A DNA stretch of 64,000 nt from Candidatus Desulfovibrio intestinipullorum (GTDB lineage Bacteria; Desulfobacterota; Desulfovibrionia; Desulfovibrionales; Desulfovibrionaceae): NCBI GenBank assembly GCA_019113165.1, contig DXHV01000073.1, positions 1-64,000 on the forward strand. Reading direction: 5' to 3'. Made by a program: the position numbers and the translations under genes. The notes below the pieces were generated by a model, which worked only from the letters and a program-made list of their open reading frames with translations, was not told where the DNA came from and ran no database searches. Shown in pieces: positions 22,099-31,413 of this stretch; the stretch's first letter is position 1; the number at the start of each line of letters is the position of its first letter.

Positions 22099-23688
22099 TT
22101 ATGTCTGATTCTTGAGCTGTTGTTCAGGCTGGCTGGCGGCAATGGGCAGCCACATGCTGAAGCAGGTTTCGCCGGCATGGCGTTCCGTGGCTTCTTTGGA
22201 TGTGACCGCAATCTCGCCGTGCATGGCTTCCACTATCTTGTGCACCGTTGCCAGACCTATGCCTGTCCCCTTGGTCTTGGTGGTAAAATAGGGATCAAAG
22301 ATGTGCCTCAGGTTCTCGGGCTTGATGCCTGTGCCCGTGTCCTGCACCTGCAGACAGATGCGGCCCTCGCTGACCGCCATGCTGAGAGTAAGTTTGCCAC
22401 CGTTGGGCATTGCGTCAAGGGCATTGAGGCACAAATTCAGCACGGCCTGGCCCAGCCTGTCGGGATCGGCCAGGGCCGGCGGACACTTGCGCGGCAGGCG
22501 CAGGATGATCTGCACATTGTGGCTGGCGGCATTCTGGGCCAGCAGCCTGGCCACGTGCTGCACCACCTCTTCCAGATGGGTGGGCTGCAGGGCCACGTCC
22601 GTGGGTCTGGACAGGCCGATGAGTTCGGTAATGACACGGTTGAGGCGGTCGGCCTCGCGCACCATGACCGTGGCCGCCTGCCTGTCCTCGCTGCCCTCGG
22701 GGAAGCGCTGGGCAAAATAGGTGGCATAGCCCTTGATGGAGCTCAGGGGATTGCGGATCTCGTGAGCCACGCCCGCGGCCAGGTTGCCCACGGCCGCAAG
22801 TTTCTCCTTGCGGCGCACTTCCTCTTCCAGGGCTGCCACCCGGCTCTTGGCCGCCTTTTCGCGCAGGCTGGACTGCCGGGCCTTCTGTATGTGGTAGAAG
22901 ACCAGCAGACAGGCCAGGCCCACCAGCAGGGTTACCCCCACCAGCATGGTCATGTAGGCCCTGTTCTGGGTGCGCGTAATCTCGAAGGGAGAAATGTCCA
23001 TGCCAAGAAAGATCATGGGCACGGGTATGCCGGAGCGGCCCATGCCCGGTCCCTGCATGCGGCCTGGTCCATGGCCGCCACCGTGCCGGCGGCCCTCCAT
23101 GTGTCCGCCCATGTGCCTGCCTTCCTCCATGAGGCCCCGGCCGCGCCCTCCGGGCCTGGATGGAACGCCGGGCTGGAAGTTGCAGTAGACTACAAAGCTG
23201 CGCGTCCCCTCTATCTCCATGATACTCCAGCGCTTTTCGCCACGAGGAGAAAGCTGGTGCATGGTGGCTTCCGAGGCTTCCCTGCCGTCGATATTGAGGA
23301 TTTCGCCCACGCGCTTGCGATCGGAATGGGCCACGATGGTGCCGTCCGGCATGGTGACGGCAATAAAGGTAATGTCCCCGCTCTGCACCATCTGCTCCAG
23401 CAGAAACTGCAGGCGTATGCCTACCTGGGAGCGCATGCCCGTGCGCAGCACGTTTTCAAAGGCCGTGATCAGGGAAAAGCCCTTGTCTGCCAGCAGACGG
23501 GTCAGCATGGTCTCGTTGCGCTCCACGGAAATGAGCGCCGGAAAGCTGACCATGATGGTCAGGGTGACAAAGGCAAAGAAAAGCAGAATGCCCAGCGGAA
23601 TGTGGGCCAGATGTTCGGAACTGAAGAGTTTGAAGAACAGGCTTGCCCGTCTGATGTTACGGGGAAGCGGACGGGGGGAAGTAGACAC
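22099..23688 (-). CDS. Sensor histidine kinase (ZraS-like) with Met/His/Gly-rich sensor segment
   Basis: Two hydrophobic segments; H-box AAGVAHEIRNPLSSIKGYATYF; N/G boxes NALDAMPNGG and DTGTGIKPENL, FTTKTKGTGIGLATV. Confidence 0.92.
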   Translation of the reverse strand: MSTSPRPLPRNIRRASLFFKLFSSEHLAHIPLGILLFFAFVTLTIMVSFPALISVERNETMLTRLLADKGFSLITAFENVLRTGMRSQVGIRLQFLLEQMVQSGDITFIAVTMPDGTIVAHSDRKRVGEILNIDGREASEATMHQLSPRGEKRWSIMEIEGTRSFVVYCNFQPGVPSRPGGRGRGLMEEGRHMGGHMEGRRHGGGHGPGRMQGPGMGRSGIPVPMIFLGMDISPFEITRTQNRAYMTMLVGVTLLVGLACLLVFYHIQKARQSSLREKAAKSRVAALEEEVRRKEKLAAVGNLAAGVAHEIRNPLSSIKGYATYFAQRFPEGSEDRQAATVMVREADRLNRVITELIGLSRPTDVALQPTHLEEVVQHVARLLAQNAASHNVQIILRLPRKCPPALADPDRLGQAVLNLCLNALDAMPNGGKLTLSMAVSEGRICLQVQDTGTGIKPENLRHIFDPYFTTKTKGTGIGLATVHKIVEAMHGEIAVTSKEATERHAGETCFSMWLPIAASQPEQQLKNQT

Positions 23689-23871
23689 AAGGCGGCCTCA
23701 TCGGAAGAAATTCTGGACAAGAATGCCACAATCCGGTTTTTGTGTCCAGAATCAGCGCGACTGAGGGAACTGCATTGCCATGGAATTTTTCTGTCTTTCA
23801 GGAAAGTGCCAACGCAGTGCAGGGACACTGCCTGGCAAACTGCAGGATCTTTGGAACGCAGTTCATTTTTT

Positions 23872-24906
23872 TCACAGCTTCGACTGGAGAAGAATGCGCA
23901 CTTCTTCTTCCTGCGTCCAGCAAATGACTCCGGAATGCACGCCCAGGCGCTCCAGCCCCTCCCTGTTCTCCTTTCTGTGCCCGAGATAATAGCCCTGGCA
24001 GGAGCGGGGCAGATGGAGGGCGACCAGGCGATCCGCATGGGACACATGCTGCTGCAGGATGCGCAGCAGGGCCCGCCCAAGGGCCCGCGTGCCCAGATCC
24101 GGATCTCTCGGACCTGCCAGCACATGCTGCTCGAAGCTCTCCTCGCGGGCCACGCCAATTCGTATGACCGGAACATTCCTGGCAAAGGCCTTCGCAAGAC
24201 CAAGGGCCAGGGCCTCAAGGGTGTCCTCCGTGCTCCAGGGGATGTAGCGGCCTTCCGCATAGAGTCTGGCAAGCCCCGTGGAGCGGACCACCAGACAGGG
24301 ATAGTAGCGCAGGAAGGCTGCCCCTTCGTCCAGGGCACAGTCCACATCCTGCAAAAAGCCCTGTGCCGTGCTGCCGGGCAGGCCCGGCAAAAGCTGCACG
24401 CCAAGGACAAAGCCAAGGGCGCGCACGCGGGCCAGGCCCTTCCTGGCCACAGTCTCGTCATAGCCGCGCAGGCTTGTCTTCAGCACGGCCGAATCAAAGC
24501 TCTGTATGCCCAGTTCCACGCAGGTGCAGCCGGCCTCCCTCATCCGGGCCAGCACGCTCTCTTCCAGGGCATCGGGTCTGGTGGAACAGCGCCAGGACAA
24601 AATCAGGCCCTCCCTGCGCCAGCCTTGCACGGCCTCAAGGCAGGCTGTGAGTGCCTCTTCCCTCTGGGCAGTGAAGGTGCCGCCGTAAAAGGCCACTTCT
24701 GCGGGCTCAAGGCCCTTGTGTCTGCGTGCCTCAAGCATGGTTCGGGCCTCCTGCAGCAGAACCTGCAGGGAGCGTCCGCCTTCGGCTGTCTGCAGGTTCT
24801 GGGCACAGTACAGGCAGCGCGCCGGACAGCCGGCAAAGGGGAGAAAGACGGGCACGATCTTCTTGTGGCGTGCCTTGGCGGGCCAGGGAAGGACAATGGT
24901 GTACAT
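23872..24906 (-). CDS. Radical SAM protein, Elp3-like
   Basis: VPVFLPFAGCPARCLYCAQNLQT (CxxxCxxC-type). Start trimmed to 24906 (MYTIVLPWP). Confidence 0.78.
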   Translation of the reverse strand: MYTIVLPWPAKARHKKIVPVFLPFAGCPARCLYCAQNLQTAEGGRSLQVLLQEARTMLEARRHKGLEPAEVAFYGGTFTAQREEALTACLEAVQGWRREGLILSWRCSTRPDALEESVLARMREAGCTCVELGIQSFDSAVLKTSLRGYDETVARKGLARVRALGFVLGVQLLPGLPGSTAQGFLQDVDCALDEGAAFLRYYPCLVVRSTGLARLYAEGRYIPWSTEDTLEALALGLAKAFARNVPVIRIGVAREESFEQHVLAGPRDPDLGTRALGRALLRILQQHVSHADRLVALHLPRSCQGYYLGHRKENREGLERLGVHSGVICWTQEEEVRILLQSKL

Positions 24907-25296
24907 GATATCCTGCGCGATTCTGTGTGCTCTGGACAAATTTCGGCCCTTTTCGGAGGATGCGGGAACAAGGATGCTCCCCCTCTGGGGACGGTCACGT
25001 TCATACAGCAAGATTCTTCGGGCTGTCCATCAGGGTGATCATGCCCAGGGCGTCTGCCTCAAACGCCCTGCAGAAATTCCTGCCCGACGTCTCTGCAACC
25101 GGGGCTGAAGGCCAGGCCCTGTTCCGCCCTGCTGCGGCTTTCTGGATTTTTCAGCCTGCCTAGTGTAGAGGAAGCCTACTTCCTGATCCACGGCCCATGC
25201 CGTGCGTGTTCCCTGCGGAAGAATCTCCCTGTTCCCGCGACCTTGACAGGGGCCTGTCCAGGCTTCCCTGTCCCCGATTTCCTGCCAGGAGAGCGC

Positions 25297-26796
25297 ATGT
25301 CCTTTGACAGCTATGTCTTTGTCCTTGTCTTTCTGCCGCTTCTGGTCTTCCTCTGGAGAGCTGCAGCCATTGTGCACAGAGAAAGCCTGAGCCTTGTGCT
25401 GCTGGCCTTCTCCCTTCTCTTCGGCCTGCTGGCAAGCCCGGCCGGCCTGCTGCTCCTCCTCTGCCTCCTGCTTGTGAACTACGGCTTCGGACTGGCCCTG
25501 GCTGCTCCAGGAGAACGGGAAAACACCATCCGGCGCAAGGGGCTGCTCATCCTGGCCCTGCTTGTGAACTTCACGCCCCTCATCCTGACCCGCCTGGCTG
25601 CCCTGTTTGGGCTGCCCGACCTGGCCCTGCCCTATCAGGACCTCTTCACGAGCGGCATGAGCGTTCCTGCTCCAGAGAACGCCTTCGTGCTGCAGACGGC
25701 CCAGCTGGCAGGACTCTCCTTCTGGTCCCTCATCCAGGCTGCCTGGCTTGTGAGCATCTTCCAGCGTCACACCGAGCCCGAGGGCCTGCTGCGCCATGCC
25801 CTCTTTTCCCTGGCCTTCCCCTGGCTCCTGGCCGGTCCCATTGTGCGCTACGAGCAGATGGGGCCGCAGTTCGACAACCTTGCGGCGCCGCCCATGTCCG
25901 TCCTTGTCTGCGGGCTGGGGCTCTTCCTGGCCGGCCTGTGCAAGAAGGTACTGCTGGCAGACTGGCTCGGGGTGCACGCGGACACTATCTTTGCCGCTCA
26001 GCAGGCAGGCTTTTCGGTGACCAGCATGGAGGCCTGGCTGGGCCTTCTGGCCTTCTCCTTCCAGATATACTTCGACTTTTCCGGCTACACGGACATGGCC
26101 CTGGGCATTGGCCTCATGCTGGGCCTCAGACTGCCCGAGAACTTTCGTCAACCCTACCGGGCCACGGGCTTCATCGAATTCTGGCGCAGGTGGCACATCA
26201 CTTTCTCCTCCTGGCTCAGGGACTCCCTCTATCAGCCTCTGGCCGGCTCCTGGCCTGGCTTTGCCCGCATCGTGCTGGGCATCCTTGCCTGCATGGCCTT
26301 TGCCGGCCTCTGGCACGGCTCAGGGCTGACCTTCCTTGTCTGGGCCGGCCTGCACGGCCTCTTCCTGGCCCTGAACGTGGCCATCCGTTCCCTGCGCTCG
26401 ACAGGAGCAGGCGCCCTGCTCGCAACCGTGCCCATGCGCGTGCTCTCGACTTGCATGACCTTTGTGCTCGTCACCCTGCTGTGGGTCCTCTTCCGATCGG
26501 ACACCCTGGGCCATGCCCTGGCCATGTACGCCACGCTCTTCAACCTGCAGGCCCCGGGCGCCCTGTCCTTCCTTGTCAACGGCTACTTTACGGGCCTCCT
26601 CTCCCTGCTGCCCCTGCTGCTCGGCCTTGTCCTTGTCTTCGCCCTGCCCACGGCCCATGACATCTTCCTTGGCTGCAGGGACGGATCCAGGCCCTGGCTC
26701 TCCTTTGCGCCCACCCTGCCCTGGGCCCTTGTGCTGGCCCTGGCCGCCGTGGCCTGCCTCATGGTCATGGACAGGACAAGGCCCTTCCTCTTCTAG
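25297..26796 (+). CDS. MBOAT-family O-acyltransferase (AlgI/PatA-like)
   Basis: DFSGYTDMALGIGLMLGLRLPENFRQPYRATGFIEFWRRWHITFSSWLRDSLYQPL and GLWHGSGLTFLVWAGLHGLFL. Confidence 0.9.
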   Translation: MSFDSYVFVLVFLPLLVFLWRAAAIVHRESLSLVLLAFSLLFGLLASPAGLLLLLCLLLVNYGFGLALAAPGERENTIRRKGLLILALLVNFTPLILTRLAALFGLPDLALPYQDLFTSGMSVPAPENAFVLQTAQLAGLSFWSLIQAAWLVSIFQRHTEPEGLLRHALFSLAFPWLLAGPIVRYEQMGPQFDNLAAPPMSVLVCGLGLFLAGLCKKVLLADWLGVHADTIFAAQQAGFSVTSMEAWLGLLAFSFQIYFDFSGYTDMALGIGLMLGLRLPENFRQPYRATGFIEFWRRWHITFSSWLRDSLYQPLAGSWPGFARIVLGILACMAFAGLWHGSGLTFLVWAGLHGLFLALNVAIRSLRSTGAGALLATVPMRVLSTCMTFVLVTLLWVLFRSDTLGHALAMYATLFNLQAPGALSFLVNGYFTGLLSLLPLLLGLVLVFALPTAHDIFLGCRDGSRPWLSFAPTLPWALVLALAAVACLMVMDRTRPFLF

Positions 26797-26883
26797 GCTG
26801 TGTCCCTGACGGCCCCCGCAGGCCCTGCCCCAACAAAACCAACGACAACAATCAGTTCTGCCTACAGACAGCATGGAGTGAGT

Positions 26884-28101
26884 ATGGACGATCGGCACTG
26901 GGAAGACAGTGTTGCCAGCACCTGGCTGCGGCGTTTCTTTATCATCCTGGCGCTGCTCCTGGCCCTGGCCCTCTTTGTGGCTTCTCCCATAGGAGGCCTG
27001 TGGCTGTACCTGAGCGGCGATCTTGGAGTCGAGAGGGCCGTGCGCACACAGACCAGGACCTTTGCGCTCTTTGGCTCGGGCTTAAGCCACACGGCTGCCG
27101 ACGTCCTCGAGTACAAGCTGGCCCTCTATGCCGCAAAGAAGCCGCACATCGTGCTGGCCGGCTCTGCCGGCATGGGCACCCTGCGCGACACGGCCTTTGT
27201 GCGTCCCATGCTCAACATGGCCGGCACGGCAGACTCCCTCTCCTCTCTGCGGGCAAGCCTGGACGCCATGCTCCAGGTCCACAAGCCGCAGGTCATTCTG
27301 CTGGCCCTGGACTTCTGGTGGTTTTCTCCTGCCTGGGAAAAGGATCCCTTTGCCCTCCAGGAAAGGAAGCGCTCTTCAACCTACAGCATGTCGCCCAATG
27401 CCCTGCGCATGCCCTGGCAGAATCTTCTGCAGGGGACCATTTCGCTGCCGCAATTCCTCTTTCTGGGCTTCAGGGAAAACCGTTTCGGCATCAGGGCCCA
27501 GTTTGCCAGTGACGGCTACGGACCGGACGGCTCCCTCTATGCCACCTCGACCATTACCGCGCCCCTGGCAAGAGATGCCGGCTTTGCCCGGACCCTGGAT
27601 CGTCAGCGCCGCCACATTGGAGAATTTGTTCCTCAGGAAGCACTCAGCACGGCCCACCTTGATGCCCTGGCCGACATCTACTTCCGTCTGCGCGGCCGCG
27701 GCATTGTGCCCGTGGTCTTCCTGGCTCCGGTGGCAGGCCCGGTGCTTGATGCCATGAAGGCCCAGGAAGAGCTCTATCCCCATCTCTTCAGGCTGAAGAG
27801 CGCCCTGGCCGAACGCGGCATAGAGCTTGTGGACACAAGCGACCCCCGCTACTTCGGTTCCTCTTCCTGCGAGTTCCTGGACGGCATGCACAGCGGCGAA
27901 GTCACGGCCCTGCGCATTGTCCGCGAGCTGACCAGTTCCTGGAACGGTCTGCTCTCCTACCTGAACATGGAACAGTGCAACAGGCTGCTGACGGAATGGA
28001 AGGGACACGCAGCCATACAGCAACCCCTGCTTGGCGCCTTCTGGGAACAGGACTTCCTGGACCTGCAATGTCTGAAGAGAAAGCCTGCGGGACTTCAGTA
28101 G
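26884..28101 (+). CDS. Membrane-anchored SGNH/DltD/AlgJ-like partner of the MBOAT acyltransferase
   Basis: Single N-terminal TM helix, LAGSAGMGTLRD (GDS-like Ser block), C-terminal DTSDPRYFGSSSCEFLDGMHSGEVT (DxxH). Follows the MBOAT gene. Confidence 0.65.
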   Translation: MDDRHWEDSVASTWLRRFFIILALLLALALFVASPIGGLWLYLSGDLGVERAVRTQTRTFALFGSGLSHTAADVLEYKLALYAAKKPHIVLAGSAGMGTLRDTAFVRPMLNMAGTADSLSSLRASLDAMLQVHKPQVILLALDFWWFSPAWEKDPFALQERKRSSTYSMSPNALRMPWQNLLQGTISLPQFLFLGFRENRFGIRAQFASDGYGPDGSLYATSTITAPLARDAGFARTLDRQRRHIGEFVPQEALSTAHLDALADIYFRLRGRGIVPVVFLAPVAGPVLDAMKAQEELYPHLFRLKSALAERGIELVDTSDPRYFGSSSCEFLDGMHSGEVTALRIVRELTSSWNGLLSYLNMEQCNRLLTEWKGHAAIQQPLLGAFWEQDFLDLQCLKRKPAGLQ

Positions 28102-28501
28102 ACCATTTCCCTGGGAGCATTCTCCGTTTCCGGTCCGGCGCTCTGGACTCGCGTGCGGAGCGCCTCCATACCTTCCCTGCGACCACCCGGCCGCTTTTTC
28201 GAGCTCTTCGGGGGGATTTGTGGGTAAGGCCCCAATCCCCTCATTAGCCTTCTCTCCAAGAACTATTTCCATCTCTGAGGGCAGCTACCACTGTCCGCAC
28301 TGCAAAGACTTCTTCAGAGAATTTATCAATAGTATTTAGTAGTTAGTTTTCTGAAGCCGTGGAAACCGTTTCCCTGCCTACCAATGTCAGACGCTCCAAG
28401 GGAGAGCGCCTTTGAGGATACCCACAGAAAGCCACGAAGAGCCCTTTTTTGCCTGCTGCGTGAAACTGTCGTCTGCACAGACGACCAGTTGCCCTTTTCT
28501 C

Positions 28502-28551
28502 AAAAAAAAGTCCCTCCCTTCCGGCTGGTCAGGACCGGAAAAGGAGGGACT
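28502..28551 (-). terminator. Rho-independent terminator of cstA
   Basis: Minus strand GTCCCTCCTTTTCCGG...CCGGAAGGGAGGGAC followed by TTTTTTT. Confidence 0.85.
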
Positions 28552-28587
28552 TGCCTTTAGGGAGGAACTCTTCACCAGGAAAACGGC

Positions 28588-30417
28588 TTACTCGGGCACG
28601 ATTTCCTTGAAGGTGTCGCCATAGCTGTCCTTCACCTGGGTATGCTCATTGATGAGCACCTTCCAGCGGCGGACAACGCCGACAATCACGAAGAGCATCA
28701 TGACCATAACGAGCAGGCTCAGGAAGACCAGCAGGTACTTGCCTGTGGGCAGGTACTGATAGAGGATCAGCCAGATGCCGGCCCAGAAGGTGATGACCGT
28801 CATGAAGCAGCCGGGGATACCGGTGATGAGAGCGTACTTGCCCTTGTTCATGCGCAGCAGCACGGTTGTTCCGATGAGCAGGGTCACGGAAGCAAGCAGC
28901 TGGTTGCTGATACCGAAGAGCGGCCAGATATTGCTGATATCGCCACTGTAGACCAGATAGCCCCAGGCACCGGTAAAGATGAGGCTTGTGCCCACAATGC
29001 CGGGCCACCAGTTCTTGTCGCCCCACTTCGGAGAAATCTTGCCGATCATTTCCTGCAGGAAGAAGCGGCCCACACGGGTACCGGCATCAACGGCAGACAG
29101 GATGAAGACCGCCTCGAACATGATGGCAAAGTGGTACCAGTACGCCATCAGATCATCCATGAAGGGAATCTGGGAGAAAATGTGCGCCATGCCCACAGCC
29201 AGGGACACCGAACCACCAGGACGATGCATGAGGCTTTCCTGAACTTCCTGTTCCAGACGAGGCAGTTCCTGAACCTGCATGCCCAGGGCATTGAAGGCCT
29301 GTTCGGGCGAGTTGATGGCAAAGTAGTCGGCCGGAATGAGCACGCAGGCGGCGATAAGGGCCATGATGGCCACAAAGCCTTCCAGCAGCATGGCCCCGTA
29401 GCCGACAAAGAGCACATCGTGTTCCGTTCCGATCATCTTGGGCGTTGTCCCGGTGCCGATGGTAGCATGGAAGCCGGACAGGGCACCGCAGGCAATAGTG
29501 ATGAAGATGAAGGGAATGACCGGTCCGCCGACAATAGGTCCACCGCCTGCGACAAACTTGGTGATCGCAGGCATGTTGAAATGTGGCATCACGAAAACAA
29601 TGCCGATGGCAAGGGCCAGAATGGTGCCGACCTTGAGGAAGGTGGACAGATAGTCACGGGGCAGCAGGAGCAGCCACACAGGCAGGACAGAGGCCAGGAA
29701 CCCGTAGACGGGAATCAGGATGGACATTTCCCGCTTGCCGATGTTCAGCCAGCCAAACCATTCGGGATGCGCCGTCACCCATGGACCGGAAAGCAGGCAC
29801 AGGAAGAGCAGCACAACGCCGATGATGGATGCGCCCAGTACATCCCCCTTGCGCCAGACCTGCATGTACAGGCCCATGATGATGGCAATGGGGATGGTGG
29901 CGGCAACAGTGTAGGTAGACCAGGGACTGTTGTGCATGGCATTAACTACGGCAATGGACAGACCTGCCAGGGTCAGGATGAGAATGGCCAGAACGGCCCA
30001 GGCAGTTACTGTACCCGTTGTCTTGTCTATTTCCTGGGTGGCAATGTAGGCCAGGCTCTGGCCACGGTGACGCACAGAGCAGAAAAGCACGACCATGTCA
30101 TGAACGGCGCCGGCCAGTACGCAGCCAATGAGAATCCAAAGCAGGCCGGGCAGATAGCCGAACTGTGCCGCCAGCACGGGGCCGAGAAGGGGGCCTGCCG
30201 CGGCAATGGCGGCAAAATGGTGCCCAAAGAGCACGTACCTGTTGGTCTGGATATAATCGTGACCGTCTGCATATTTCACAGCCGGTGTCTTGCGGGCGTC
30301 ATTCAGGTTGAGCACCTTGCGTGCCAGAAACAGGCCATAGAACCTGTAGCCGATGGCAAAGACACACAGGGACGCAAAAATGATGGTTACGGCATTGATG
30401 CCGGTTGAGCCATCCAT
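28588..30417 (-). CDS. cstA: Carbon starvation protein A (CstA-family peptide/pyruvate transporter)
   Basis: KYADGHDYIQTNRYVLFGHHFAAIAAAGPLLGPVLAAQFGYLPGLLWILIGCVLAGAVHDMVVLFCSVRHRGQSLAYIA. Confidence 0.96.
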   Translation of the reverse strand: MDGSTGINAVTIIFASLCVFAIGYRFYGLFLARKVLNLNDARKTPAVKYADGHDYIQTNRYVLFGHHFAAIAAAGPLLGPVLAAQFGYLPGLLWILIGCVLAGAVHDMVVLFCSVRHRGQSLAYIATQEIDKTTGTVTAWAVLAILILTLAGLSIAVVNAMHNSPWSTYTVAATIPIAIIMGLYMQVWRKGDVLGASIIGVVLLFLCLLSGPWVTAHPEWFGWLNIGKREMSILIPVYGFLASVLPVWLLLLPRDYLSTFLKVGTILALAIGIVFVMPHFNMPAITKFVAGGGPIVGGPVIPFIFITIACGALSGFHATIGTGTTPKMIGTEHDVLFVGYGAMLLEGFVAIMALIAACVLIPADYFAINSPEQAFNALGMQVQELPRLEQEVQESLMHRPGGSVSLAVGMAHIFSQIPFMDDLMAYWYHFAIMFEAVFILSAVDAGTRVGRFFLQEMIGKISPKWGDKNWWPGIVGTSLIFTGAWGYLVYSGDISNIWPLFGISNQLLASVTLLIGTTVLLRMNKGKYALITGIPGCFMTVITFWAGIWLILYQYLPTGKYLLVFLSLLVMVMMLFVIVGVVRRWKVLINEHTQVKDSYGDTFKEIVPE

Positions 30418-30913
30418 ACGACAAATCCTCCTTTACAAGTGGCTCTTGTACAGAGCCTTTCCTTGCATTTCATATAATCCCGGCATTGAATTATTCAAGA
30501 CGGCAAAATGATCGCAAGCGTCTCAAATAATGAAATTTTTAAATTATTTACAATAAGTTATAATGAAAATTTCCGACAGGAGAGTTTTCTGATTTTTTTG
30601 CTAATGTTTTATTTTATCAAATAAAAACAATATGTTGCCAAAAAACAGATATTTACGAAACAGAGTAAGTTCGACAATTTATTTTTCCTACATATATGTG
30701 TTTTTACATCAATCTTTTTTTGACATTAGCAGATTGACAAGGCATTTATTCTACTATTTTTTGAAAATAAATGAATTTCTTCTGTTCTTTCCGAAGAAGG
30801 ATCTCTGTTTACAGTCTTGATTGAGCATTTAGTCAGTTTTTGTCTGTCGCTCGCTGTCTCCAGTCCTGTCCGATGCTGACTGAAACTGAAAATTCTGCAC
30901 TTCACAGGGTATG

Positions 30914-30956
30914 AAAAAGGCTGTCCGACAACGCAATTTGTCTTCGGACAGCCTTC
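30914..30956 (-). terminator. Rho-independent terminator of the cupin gene
   Basis: AAGGCTGTCCGAAGACAAATTGCGTTGTCGGACAGCCTTTTTC on the minus strand. Confidence 0.8.
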
Positions 30957-30999
30957 ATCTTTTGATTCTGGATTCTTTTTTGGCCTATGCCCAAGGGGC

Positions 31000-31353
31000 C
31001 TAATCCTTTTTATCAAAGAGAATCAACGCTATGATTTCCATGTTTTCCGTGCCCGTATTGGTCAGAGCGTGTTCTTCGCCCTCGGGACAGACGGCAACAT
31101 CTCCGGGGCCAACCTGGACCTCGGTGCCATTGTCATTGTACACGCCTGTTCCGCACAGGATATAATAGGTCTCGAAGTCATTGACATGACGATGTCTGCC
31201 TATGGTGACACCAGGTTTCAGGACAATGTGATTGAACAGGCGTCCCTTGTCGCAGAATTCGCCGGGATTCAGAATCTGCGCGGCTTCAATGGAGCCCGGG
31301 CCACCGAACATTTCCTTGGTGAACTGTACGCGGTCTTGTGCTTTGCGAATCAT
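31000..31353 (-). CDS. Cupin-domain protein
   Basis: PGVTIGRHRHVNDFETYYILCGTGVYNDNG...VCPEGEEHALTNTG (cupin motifs 1 and 2). Confidence 0.88.
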   Translation of the reverse strand: MIRKAQDRVQFTKEMFGGPGSIEAAQILNPGEFCDKGRLFNHIVLKPGVTIGRHRHVNDFETYYILCGTGVYNDNGTEVQVGPGDVAVCPEGEEHALTNTGTENMEIIALILFDKKD

Positions 31354-31413
31354 AGTCTCGCCTCCTTCGTGAAGGCTCCGGCAAGGGGAGCCCTGGTGGA
31401 CAAATGGACAGGG

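Noticed and set aside
22027-25038. 1003-aa plus-strand ORF
   Set aside because: Antisense to the response regulator, histidine kinase and radical SAM gene; no domain content.
25039-26316. 425-aa minus-strand ORF
   Set aside because: Antisense to the MBOAT gene; no recognisable motif.
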